Source of the DNA: a bacterium
GTDB taxonomy: Bacteria > Verrucomicrobiota > Verrucomicrobiae > Opitutales > Opitutaceae
NCBI GenBank assembly: GCA_021780625.1
Contig: JAJXYI010000237.1
Coordinates: forward strand, 1 to 7,545
DNA: 7,545 bases
Reading direction: 5' to 3'
Shown here: positions 1-6,606 of the stretch, piece by piece
Layout of the letters: the number at the start of each line of letters is the position of its first letter
Position numbering within the stretch: the first letter of the stretch is position 1
The notes under the pieces: model-generated
What the model was told of the DNA's origin: nothing
Databases searched by the model: none
The model's input: the letters and a program-made list of their open reading frames with translations, nothing else
Made by a program: the position numbers and the translations under genes

Positions 1-248
1 CGAACCTGAGCCTCGAGCCGGTCGAGGGTCGGGTCGCCGTAGAGCGTCCACCACGCACCGCGGTCCGCCCTGTCTCCCGGACGTGCCGTGCGCCAGAGCA
101 CGCCGTCCGGGCCGGTCGCGGACGCGGAGGATTCGCCGTAGTGCAAGGGCGTATCCACGGTCGGACGTTCATAGGTTGGCGCCAGGTTGCACCCGGACAG
201 GAGCGCGGTGGCGGCGCCGGCCGCGAGGAGAAGAGAGAGTCGTTTCAT
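1..248 (-). CDS. NodT-family RND efflux outer-membrane lipoprotein, N-terminal part (cut by window edge)
   Basis: This is the outer-membrane channel subunit of a tripartite efflux system. It should form the exit duct that docks on the adaptor encoded upstream. Only the first 82 codons are visible. The protein opens with a lipoprotein signal peptide (MKRLSLLLAAGAATALLSGC): two basic residues, a hydrophobic core, and a lipobox LSGC with the acylated cysteine at residue 20. Directly after it comes NLAPTYERP, the usual start of mature NodT/OprM-type factors, and further on WWTLYGDPTLDRLEAQV, which matches the conserved 'WW..FGDP.L..L' segment of the family. The ATG at 248 follows the pump stop codon by 2 bases. 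It has a GGAG ribosome site eight bases upstream, inside the end of the pump gene. The gene is last of the visible operon. The family call is firm; the substrate is unknown. Confidence 0.93.
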   Translation of the reverse strand, partial: MKRLSLLLAAGAATALLSGCNLAPTYERPTVDTPLHYGESSASATGPDGVLWRTARPGDRADRGAWWTLYGDPTLDRLEAQV

Positions 249-250
249 GA

Positions 251-3200
251 TCAGGGCTCCGGTTGAACCTCGGTGATGGCGCTGGCCGTCGCATCCGGCT
301 CGAAGCCGGCCCTCCGGCGTCGGCGCTCACGCGCCGCGGCCAGCCAGTGCGAGAGGCGGTCCAGGTACAGATAGATGACCGGAGTCGTGTACAGGGTGAG
401 GATCTGCGAGACGAGGAGTCCGCCCACGATCGCGATGCCGAGCGGCCGCCGGAGCTCCGACCCCGTGCCGTGTCCCAACGCAAGCGGGAGTCCGCCAAAC
501 AGCGCCGCCATGGTCGTCATCATGATCGGTCGGAACCGCAGCAGGCAGGCCTCGGTGATCGCCTCGCGCGAGGCCTTGCCCTCCTTGCGCTCCGCCTCCA
601 GCGCAAAGTCGATCATCATGATCGCGTTCTTCTTCACGATGCCGATCAGCAGGATGATGCCGATGATCGCGATGACGCTCAGGTCATGGTGGAACAGCAT
701 CAGCATGAGCAGTGCGCCCACGCCCGCGGACGGTAGCGAGGAAAGGATCGTGATCGGATGGATGTAGCTCTCGTAGAGCATGCCCAGGACGATGTAGACG
801 ACCGCAATGGCCGCCAGGACGAGCAGGGGCGTCGACTTGAGCGAAGACTGGAAGGCCTGCGCCGTGCCCTGGAAGGATCCCTGGACCGTGAACGGCGCGT
901 GCAGCCGCTCGCGCATGCCGTCAATCTCCTCGACGGCCTGTCCAAGCGAGAAACCGGGCGCGAGGTTGAAGGAAAGGGTTGTCGCAGGGAACTGGCCCTG
1001 GTGGTTGACCGACAGCGCCTCGACCTTCGGCACGAAGTGGGCCACGGCGCTCAGGGGAATGCGCGCGCCGGATGCGTTCACGACATAGAGGGTTTCCAGG
1101 GCGCGCTCATTGAGCTGGTACTGCGGCTGCACCTCGAGGACGACGCGGTATTGGTTCGCGGACGAATAGATGGTGGCCACCTGACGCGAGCCGAACGCAT
1201 CGTAGAGCGTGTCGTCGATCAGCTGCGGTGAAAGTCCGAGCCGGGAGGCGGTGTCGCGATCGATCTCGATGGCGATGTGCGGCGCGGCGATCTGCTGGTC
1301 CGACGCCACGTCCTGCAGCCCGGGCAGCTTCTTCATCTCGGCCTCGAAGATCGGAGCCCAGTGGTTCAACTCGTCGAGGTCGGTGTCGGTCAGCGTATAC
1401 TGATACTGGGTACGGCTCAGGCGACCGCCCACGCTGATGTCCTGGCCGGCCTGCATGAAGAACTTCGCGCCCACGACCTTTGCGACCTGCGGCCTTAGCC
1501 GCTGGATCACCTCGTCGGCCGACGCGCTGCGTTCCGAGAGCGGCTTGAGCTGGATGAACATGCGAGCGGTGTTTTCCGTCGAGTTTCCTCCGGTCGCTCC
1601 GCTGAAGGCCATCGCACCGCTGACGGCGGGATCCTTCAGGACGTAAGCGGCGACCTCGTGCGTGAGCTTGGCCATCTGCTGGAACGAGGTGTCCTGCCGC
1701 GCATCGACCTCGCCGAAGATGAAGCCGGTGTCCTGCTGCGGGAAAAAACCCTTCGGGATCACCACGTACAGCGCGCCGGTGAGGAAGATCAGGCCGATCG
1801 TGGTGATGAGCATCGAGAACTGATGGTCGAGCACCCACCGCAGGCCGCGTTCGTAGAGTCGCAGCATGGCGTCGAACACGCGCTCGGCCGCCTTGCTGAA
1901 ACGGCTCTCCTTCGAGCGGTCCTCGTGCTTCAGAAAGAGGGCGCACATCACCGGCGTGAGGGTGAGCGATACGACCGCCGACACGACCACTGCGGTCGTC
2001 ACGGTCATCGCGAATTCACGGAAAAGCCGGCCAATGATGCCGCCCATGAACAGGAGCGGGATGAACACCGCGATGAGTGAGGCGCTGATCGAGACGATCG
2101 TGAATCCGATCTGCCCGGAGCCCTTGATTGCGGCCTGCAGTGGCGAGTCGCCCGCCTCGATGAAGCGGACGATGTTCTCGATCATCACGATCGCATCATC
2201 GACGACAAAACCGACGGCGATCGTCAGTCCCATGAGCGACAGGTTGTCGATGCTGTAGCCCATGAGGTACATCGCTCCGAAGGTGCCGACGATCGACAGC
2301 GGCACCGCGATTCCGGGGATGACTGTCGCCCAGACTTTTCGGAGGAACAGGAAGATGACCATGACCACGAGCGCCACCGTGATGCCGAGGGTGAAACGTA
2401 CATCGCTGACCGAGTCCTTGATGGATTGGGAACGGTCGGACATCAGCTGGACCTTCACGCCAGGCGGCAGCGTGGGCACGAGGCGCTTCATGAGGTCCTT
2501 CACCCCTTGGACGGTCTCGACGGTGTTGGCGCCATCCGCGCGGCGGATCAGGAGCAGTTCGGCCGACTTGTTGTTGTGCCAGGCGCCGACGCGGTTCTGC
2601 TCGACCGAATCGATGGCGTTTCCGACGTCGCGGATGCGAACCGGGGAGCCATTGCGATAGGCGACGATGACATTGTTGAAACCGGCCGCGTCGAAGAGCT
2701 GGTCGTTGGTGTCGAGCGTGAGCGCCTTGTGCGCGTTCTCGAGATTTCCCTTGGGCTGGTCGGTGGACGCGGCGGTAATTGCCGCACGGACCTGCTCGAG
2801 GCTGAGGCCCCGCGCTGCGAGCGCCGCGGGATCGATCTGCACGCGCACCGCGTATTTCTTCTGGCCGGCGATGATCACCTGGGAGACGCCCGGGACTGTG
2901 GAAATCTTCTGCGCGAGCAGGGTGTTCGCGTAGTCGTCCACCTTGTACACGGGCAGCGTGTCCGACGAGACGGCGTAGATGAGGATCGCCCGGTCGGACG
3001 GGTTCACCTTCCGGTACGTCGGCGGATTCGGCAGATTCTTGGGGAGGAGTCCACCCGCCGCATTGATTGCGGTCTGCACGTCCTGGGCGGCGGCGTCGAT
3101 GTTGCGGCTCAGATCGAACTGCAGCGTGATCGAAGTCTGACCCAGACCGCTGGTCGAGGTCATCTGACTGAGTCCCGGGAGAGCGGCGAACTGCTGCTCG

Positions 3201-3400
3201 AGCGGCGTCGCGACCGACGAGGCCATGGTCTCCGGGCTCGCGCCAGGCAGCGAGGCGGTGACGCTGATCGTGGGAAAGTCGACCGTGGGAAGCGCGGCGA
3301 CGGGAAGCAGGTTGTACGCGACCAGCCCGAAGCCGAACAGTCCCAGCATCAGCAGGGACGTGGCGATCGGCCGTACGATGAAGGGGCGGGAGATGTTCAT
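251..3400 (-). CDS. RND (HAE1) multidrug efflux inner-membrane pump, MdtB/MdtC/MuxB-like
   Basis: This is a proton-driven inner-membrane transporter of the AcrB superfamily and, at 1049 aa, is full length. The N-terminus (NISRPFIVRPIATSLL) and the TM10 segment IGIVKKNAIMMIDFA are typical of the MdtB/MdtC/MuxB branch. The predicted layout is TM1 at about 11-33, a first periplasmic porter loop to about 335, TM2-TM6 at about 336-489, TM7 at about 529-548, a second porter loop to about 856, and TM8-TM12 at about 857-1012. The proton relay is intact: Asp401-Asp402 in TM4 (GFVVDDAIVMIEN) and Lys923/Lys924-Asn925 in TM10. The C-terminus has an arginine-rich cytoplasmic stretch (1024-1030). The ATG overlaps the adaptor stop codon as ATGA, and no Shine-Dalgarno sequence precedes it, so translation is probably coupled to the adaptor. 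Only one pump gene lies between adaptor and outer-membrane factor, which implies a homotrimer rather than an MdtB-MdtC heterotrimer. The substrate cannot be read from sequence. Confidence 0.97.
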   Translation of the reverse strand: MNISRPFIVRPIATSLLMLGLFGFGLVAYNLLPVAALPTVDFPTISVTASLPGASPETMASSVATPLEQQFAALPGLSQMTSTSGLGQTSITLQFDLSRNIDAAAQDVQTAINAAGGLLPKNLPNPPTYRKVNPSDRAILIYAVSSDTLPVYKVDDYANTLLAQKISTVPGVSQVIIAGQKKYAVRVQIDPAALAARGLSLEQVRAAITAASTDQPKGNLENAHKALTLDTNDQLFDAAGFNNVIVAYRNGSPVRIRDVGNAIDSVEQNRVGAWHNNKSAELLLIRRADGANTVETVQGVKDLMKRLVPTLPPGVKVQLMSDRSQSIKDSVSDVRFTLGITVALVVMVIFLFLRKVWATVIPGIAVPLSIVGTFGAMYLMGYSIDNLSLMGLTIAVGFVVDDAIVMIENIVRFIEAGDSPLQAAIKGSGQIGFTIVSISASLIAVFIPLLFMGGIIGRLFREFAMTVTTAVVVSAVVSLTLTPVMCALFLKHEDRSKESRFSKAAERVFDAMLRLYERGLRWVLDHQFSMLITTIGLIFLTGALYVVIPKGFFPQQDTGFIFGEVDARQDTSFQQMAKLTHEVAAYVLKDPAVSGAMAFSGATGGNSTENTARMFIQLKPLSERSASADEVIQRLRPQVAKVVGAKFFMQAGQDISVGGRLSRTQYQYTLTDTDLDELNHWAPIFEAEMKKLPGLQDVASDQQIAAPHIAIEIDRDTASRLGLSPQLIDDTLYDAFGSRQVATIYSSANQYRVVLEVQPQYQLNERALETLYVVNASGARIPLSAVAHFVPKVEALSVNHQGQFPATTLSFNLAPGFSLGQAVEEIDGMRERLHAPFTVQGSFQGTAQAFQSSLKSTPLLVLAAIAVVYIVLGMLYESYIHPITILSSLPSAGVGALLMLMLFHHDLSVIAIIGIILLIGIVKKNAIMMIDFALEAERKEGKASREAITEACLLRFRPIMMTTMAALFGGLPLALGHGTGSELRRPLGIAIVGGLLVSQILTLYTTPVIYLYLDRLSHWLAAARERRRRRAGFEPDATASAITEVQPEP
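257..260 (-). promoter_or_regulatory. Ribosome binding site of the outer-membrane factor gene
   Basis: GGAG on the minus strand lies 8 bases before the ATG at 248 and is embedded in the last codons of the pump gene (reading Pro-Glu-Pro-stop). It supports the chosen start. It also shows that this gene can be initiated on its own, unlike the adaptor and pump genes, which lack such a site. Confidence 0.6.
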
Positions 3401-4578
3401 CGCGAGGAGGGCGAGGCGCTGTTTCCGCCGGCCGGGGACGACGGAGCTTCAATTCGGATCCGCGTGCCGTTATCGAGGCGATACTGTCCGTCGAGCACGA
3501 CGTGTTCCCCGGCGGCGAGCCCGTGGTCGATCACCACCACGCCCTGGTCCGTGCTCGTCGTGGTGACGGACCGTTGCGAGACGGTGTCGTTCGGGTTGAT
3601 GACGAAGACATAGTCGCCGTCGGGACCCTGCTGGACAGTGCGCTCGGGGAGGGTGATGGCGTTCTTCCGAACGCCGACCAAAAAGCGGAGGCTTACGAAC
3701 TCCCCTGGCCACAGGGCCGTGTTTTCATTCGGAAATGTCGCCTTCAACTTGAAGGTTCCCGTCGCCTGATCGATCTGGTTGTCGATGGTGAGCAAGGTTC
3801 CCTCGGCGATCGGCTTGGCGCTGGAGCGATCGAAAGCCTCGACGCGCAGCGGATGGCCGGCGCGCATTCCCGCCAGCACCTGCTGAAGGCGGTTTTGCGG
3901 GAGTGTGAAGATGACGGAGATCGGCTTCAGCTGGACGATGGTCAGGAGGCCGGTCGTGCCGTTCGCGGTGACATTGTTGCCCGGGTCGACCATGCGAAGA
4001 CCGACGCGGCCGTCGATGGGCGAAACGATGTGCGTGTAGTCGAGGTTCAGCTTGGCGGCCTGCAGCCCGCCGCGGTCGAACAGCACGATTCCCTCGTCGG
4101 CCTGGACCGTGGCCTTCTGCGCCGCGGCCTGCTGCTCGGGGATGGCATGTTGGGCGACCGCCGCGCGGTAGCGCTCGAGGTCGAGCCGGGCGTTTGCGAG
4201 TTGCGCCTCATCCCGCTCCAATTGACCGCGCGCCTGCTCGAGCGCCGCCGCGTAGGGGCGGGGATCGATCACGGCCAGGAGATCGCCCCGGCGCACCATC
4301 TGGCCTTCCTTGAAATGCACCGCCTCGAGCGTCCCCGAGACGCGGCTGGTCACCGTGACCTGCGCCTCCGGCACCACCGTGCCAATGGCGTCCGCGGTCA
4401 CGTCGACGTCGCGCGTCGTGGCGATGGTCGCCGTGATCGGAACGACAGCGATGCCGCCCCTGGGGGCTTTGGCCGCGGTGATCCGATTGATCCAGATCAG
4501 GGCGCCCACGATGAGGATCAGGGCGAGGAGCCCGAGAACTCTGCGGGCTTTTGATTTGGGAGAAGGGCTGGTGCTCAT
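3397..4578 (-). CDS. RND efflux periplasmic adaptor (membrane fusion protein), MdtA-like
   Basis: The protein links the inner-membrane pump to the outer-membrane channel across the periplasm. From the ATG at 4578 it is 393 aa, a normal length for the family. Residues 13-31 form one hydrophobic segment after a basic N-terminus, with no lipobox cysteine, so it is probably an uncleaved inner-membrane anchor as in MdtA. It then shows the family order: first half of the lipoyl/barrel-sandwich domain (about 68-105; VTSRVSGTLEAVHFKEGQ, GDLLAVIDP), a coiled-coil hairpin (about 107-175, rich in Ala, Gln, Glu), the second lipoyl half (LDYTHIVSPIDGRVGL, about 179-195), and the beta-barrel and membrane-proximal domains (about 215-378). 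The open frame extends upstream to 4722. The ATG at 4578 is preferred because it gives a clean anchor and overlaps the preceding receiver gene as ATGA; the added upstream residues look like noise. No Shine-Dalgarno sequence precedes it, which suggests coupled translation. Confidence 0.95.
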   Translation of the reverse strand: MSTSPSPKSKARRVLGLLALILIVGALIWINRITAAKAPRGGIAVVPITATIATTRDVDVTADAIGTVVPEAQVTVTSRVSGTLEAVHFKEGQMVRRGDLLAVIDPRPYAAALEQARGQLERDEAQLANARLDLERYRAAVAQHAIPEQQAAAQKATVQADEGIVLFDRGGLQAAKLNLDYTHIVSPIDGRVGLRMVDPGNNVTANGTTGLLTIVQLKPISVIFTLPQNRLQQVLAGMRAGHPLRVEAFDRSSAKPIAEGTLLTIDNQIDQATGTFKLKATFPNENTALWPGEFVSLRFLVGVRKNAITLPERTVQQGPDGDYVFVINPNDTVSQRSVTTTSTDQGVVVIDHGLAAGEHVVLDGQYRLDNGTRIRIEAPSSPAGGNSASPSSR

Positions 4579-5039
4579 GTCGATGAAATGGGAGGAGGAG
4601 AGGCGAGGGGAGTGGGTCCGTCCGCGGGCGTCGGTGTAGCGACGACGTTGGTCGCTTGGCCTTCGAGGGCGCGGTCGATGACTTTCAGCAGACCGGGAAA
4701 ATCCAGGGGCTTCTCGAAACATCCGAGCGCTCCCGCCGCGCGCGCCGCCTCCTGCTGATGGGGCCAGGCGGTGATGATGATTGCATGGAGCGCCGGCGCC
4801 TGCCGCCGCATCGCGGCCAGGGTCGTCCAGCCGCTCTCGCCGGGCAGCTCGACATCGACGAGCGCGAGATCAACCGAACCCAGTCCCGCAAGCGCACGCA
4901 TGGCCTCATCGCCGGTCGCCGCGGGCACCGCGTCGTATCCCGACTCGACCAGCACGCGCGCAAGCATCTGCCGCACCACTGGGTCGTCATCGACGACCAG
5001 GATGCATCGGCGCAAAGCGTTGGGAGGCAGGGACGGCAC
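4575..5039 (-). CDS. Stand-alone receiver-domain response regulator, first gene of the efflux operon
   Basis: This 154-aa protein consists of a single CheY-like receiver domain and a short tail, with no DNA-binding or enzymatic output. The phosphorylation site is complete: acidic pair Asp17-Asp18 (ILVVDDDP), phospho-acceptor Asp62 (LALVDVELPGESG), switch Thr90 (IIITAW), and Lys110 followed by Pro (FEKPLD). Residues after about 127 form a Pro/Thr/Ser/Ala-rich, probably disordered tail. The start is a GTG. An in-frame stop at 5049-5051 rules out a longer form, and a TTG at 5015 is the only obvious shorter alternative that keeps the domain. No strong ribosome site is visible. Its stop overlaps the adaptor start (ATGA), so it is co-expressed with the pump. 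Its role is unknown; it may accept phosphate from the divergent kinase as a sink, or signal by protein contact. The domain call is firm, the role is inference. Confidence 0.92.
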   Translation of the reverse strand: MPSLPPNALRRCILVVDDDPVVRQMLARVLVESGYDAVPAATGDEAMRALAGLGSVDLALVDVELPGESGWTTLAAMRRQAPALHAIIITAWPHQQEAARAAGALGCFEKPLDFPGLLKVIDRALEGQATNVVATPTPADGPTPLASPPPISST

Positions 5040-5046
5040 GAGGTGC

Positions 5047-5059
5047 GCTCAATGCTCAA
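5047..5059. repeat. Short tandem repeat GCTCAA, period 7
   Basis: GCTCAA occurs at 5047-5052 and again at 5054-5059 (TTGAGC twice on the minus strand). The second copy overlaps the -12 half of the candidate sigma-54 site. It could be a pair of contact sites or simple coincidence; nothing else supports it. Confidence 0.25.
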
Positions 5060-5068
5060 GCTGTGCCA
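5053..5068 (-). promoter_or_regulatory. Candidate sigma-54 (-24/-12) promoter for the efflux operon
   Basis: The minus strand reads TGGCAC-AGCTT-GAGCA. The -24 half is a perfect TGGCAC, and the GG-to-GC spacing is exactly 10 bases, as required. The -12 half is GAGC instead of the usual TTGC, so only the essential GC is kept. It points into the efflux operon, whose neighbour encodes a sigma-54 activator. Against it, transcription would begin near 5042, only about 3 bases before the predicted GTG, leaving almost no leader. The start codon could be further in (TTG at 5015), or the site could be chance. Confidence 0.33.
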
Positions 5069-5096
5069 GAAATCCGGCCTGCCATGACAATCAATC

Positions 5097-5121
5097 ACTT
5101 CCGAATTTCTGAAGTCCGAAG
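5097..5121. promoter_or_regulatory. Dyad and direct repeat in the divergent region, possible regulator binding site
   Basis: ACTTC (5097-5101) and GAAGT (5111-5115) form an inverted repeat with a 9-base centre. TCCGAA is repeated directly at 5100-5105 and 5115-5120, a 15-base period. The cluster lies about 30 bases upstream of the candidate sigma-54 element and about 135 bases before the kinase gene, so it could be an operator or activator site. The arms are short, and the site is proposed only from symmetry and position. Confidence 0.25.
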
Positions 5122-5253
5122 ACCTCCGCCAAACGCCTAATTTCTTTCCAACCCCTGTAAAGTTGCTTAGCACCCATCTCGCGATCTTGGGGACAGGCAG
5201 CTTACGCAGGAGTCGTCGGCCGAGCGCCCTTTATCGAACCGCTTTCATTCAGG

Positions 5254-6606
5254 ATGAACCCACTCGCCGTCCGCGTTCGAATCATAGCCCTTGGCCTGGC
5301 CCTCGCGGCGCTGGGAGCGACCATTGCGGGCATCCTCTGGAATTTCCAACGGCAGACCCACGAGGTCCGCGCAAAGCTGGCGAACATCGACGCCGAAAGC
5401 GGCCAGCTGGCCTCGCAGTTCAAGGATCGTTTCCGTGAGATCACGAATGCGCGGCTCCAGTATGCGGTCAGCCACGATCCCGCCGATTGGACGCAGTTCC
5501 TCGGTGCCACCCAGGCCCTGTGCCAGTGGACGAACCAGCAGACGCAGCGCCTGAAGACGCCGGATGAACGTGTCATTCTCGGGCAGATCAAGGCGGCGCT
5601 CGTCGCATACCGACACACGATCGGGCAGATTCCCGGCGAACCCAATGCGCCGCCGGGAAACAGCCTCGCCGCCTACACCCGCGTGCGCTCGGAGTCGCAC
5701 CACCTCTTCGACCTCGGCGAGAGCCTCGCCAACGCCCATTACCGTCTGCGCAACCAGCTCATCGCGGAGACGCGCCTCCGCCTGAACAGCCTGCGCTGGT
5801 CCGTGCTCGGCCTGCTCGGACTCCTGTTCCTCTTCGGTCTCGCGCTCGCCGCCGTGGCCTACCGCGACATGATCGCTCCGCTGCGCGTGAAACTCATCGA
5901 GAGCCAGACGCTCGTGGAGCGCCAGGAGAAGCTTGCCTCCCTGGGCATGCTCGCGGCGGGCGTCGCGCACGAGATCCGCAACCCGCTCACCGCGATCAAC
6001 GCTGCGCTGTTCATCCAGCAGAAGCGTTTTCCAGCCGGCTCGCCCGAGCGCGCTGACAGCGAACTCGTTCAGCGCGAGATCACGCGGCTTGAGAAGATCG
6101 TGAACGACTTCCTGCGCTTCGCCCGACCCGCGGACCCCGTGATGACCCGCACCGACGCCGCGAGCCTCCTCGGCGAGGTGCAGCAGTTCTTCGCCTCAGC
6201 CGCGGAGAAGTCGGGCATCCAGCTCGTCCTCGACACGCAGCCGGCGCAGATCGAGACCGACGCAGGCCAGATCCGGCAGGTGCTGATCAATCTGGTTCAA
6301 AACGCCTTCGACAGCCTTGAGGGCGGGGGCACGATCACGCTGCGCGACCGACGCGACCGAAAGGTGCTCGGCGGCATCGAGCGCGACGTCGTCAGCCTCG
6401 AGGTCTCGGACACCGGCAGGGGCATGTCGCCCGACGTGGTCAAGCGACTCTTCGACCCGTTTTTCACGACCAAGGACACAGGGACCGGCCTGGGCCTGTC
6501 GATCGCGGCGCGGATCGTGGAAAAACATCGCGGTGCGCTTCAGTATCAAACCCAGGTCAATCGCGGCACCACCTTCGGCGTGGTGCTTCCGGAGGTGAGG
6601 CCATGA
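5254..6606 (+). CDS. Membrane-bound sensor histidine kinase, NtrB/ZraS-like catalytic core
   Basis: The protein senses a signal at the envelope and transfers phosphate to a response regulator, most likely the one encoded next. It is 450 aa. TM1 is at about 8-29, a periplasmic sensor region at about 30-180, and TM2 at about 181-203. The HisKA domain has phospho-accepting His239 (GVAHEIRNPLTAINAAL). The ATPase domain has the N box (RQVLINLVQNAFDSL, Asn346 and Asn350), G1 (DTGRG, 386-390), F box (LFDPFFTTK, about 399-407), and G2 (GTGLGLS, 410-416). The periplasmic part looks all-helical, is rich in Gln and Ala, and matches no sensor domain I can name. Only about 25 residues separate TM2 from HisKA, too few for a full HAMP domain. 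The ATG at 5254 is the only usable start after an in-frame stop at 5158-5160; AGG lies directly against it, a poor ribosome site. The stop overlaps the next gene. Confidence 0.96.
   Translation: MNPLAVRVRIIALGLALAALGATIAGILWNFQRQTHEVRAKLANIDAESGQLASQFKDRFREITNARLQYAVSHDPADWTQFLGATQALCQWTNQQTQRLKTPDERVILGQIKAALVAYRHTIGQIPGEPNAPPGNSLAAYTRVRSESHHLFDLGESLANAHYRLRNQLIAETRLRLNSLRWSVLGLLGLLFLFGLALAAVAYRDMIAPLRVKLIESQTLVERQEKLASLGMLAAGVAHEIRNPLTAINAALFIQQKRFPAGSPERADSELVQREITRLEKIVNDFLRFARPADPVMTRTDAASLLGEVQQFFASAAEKSGIQLVLDTQPAQIETDAGQIRQVLINLVQNAFDSLEGGGTITLRDRRDRKVLGGIERDVVSLEVSDTGRGMSPDVVKRLFDPFFTTKDTGTGLGLSIAARIVEKHRGALQYQTQVNRGTTFGVVLPEVRP
6591..6595 (+). promoter_or_regulatory. Strong ribosome binding site of the NtrC-family regulator
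   Basis: GGAGG lies 7 bases before the ATG at 6603, inside the last codons of the kinase gene. It settles the start and suggests the regulator is made efficiently, probably in excess over the kinase, whose own ribosome site is weak. Confidence 0.75.

Larger units (their letters stand above)
5040..5253. promoter_or_regulatory. Divergent intergenic region between the efflux and two-component operons
   Basis: This 214-base gap must hold the promoters of both operons, since the genes on each side point outward. It is visibly more AT-rich in the middle (about 5084-5165) than the flanking genes. I see no convincing sigma-70 pair on either strand. The best minus-strand pair (TTGGCG, 17 bases, GAAATT, within about 5104-5132) is weak. 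A sigma-54-like element, a small dyad with direct repeats, and an 8-base palindrome TCGGCCGA at 5216-5223 are the structured elements noticed. No open frame with a ribosome site fits inside. Confidence 0.7.

Noticed and set aside
2196..3452. 418-codon open frame on the minus strand in another frame of the pump gene
   Set aside because: It overlaps the true pump frame; the product is Arg/Pro/His-rich and has no membrane segments or domain.
2426..3613. 395-codon open frame on the plus strand opposite the pump and adaptor genes
   Set aside because: It lies antisense to well-conserved pump and adaptor sequence, its product is Arg/Gly/Asp-rich with no recognisable domain, and such long shadows are expected in GC-rich coding DNA.
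3502..4554. 350-codon open frame on the plus strand opposite the adaptor gene
   Set aside because: Antisense shadow of the adaptor; low-complexity composition rich in Arg, Gly, Asp and Val, with no motif.
4579..4722. Longer adaptor form starting at 4722
   Set aside because: The added 48 residues are Arg/Ser/Pro-rich, lie within the receiver gene, and would push the membrane anchor away from the N-terminus. The ATGA overlap start at 4578 fits the operon pattern.
5163..5192. TTGCTT or TTGGGG as sigma-70 or sigma-54 parts for the kinase promoter on the plus strand
   Set aside because: No matching -10 at 16-18 bases and no GG-N10-GC spacing on this strand.
5149..5197. Possible hairpins CAAC/GTTG and CCTGT/ACAGG as a terminator or riboswitch
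   Set aside because: Arms of 4-5 bases with long loops and no T-run; too weak to call.
5245..5970. 241-codon open frame on the minus strand opposite the kinase gene
   Set aside because: Shadow of the kinase; no domain and no ribosome site that would support it.
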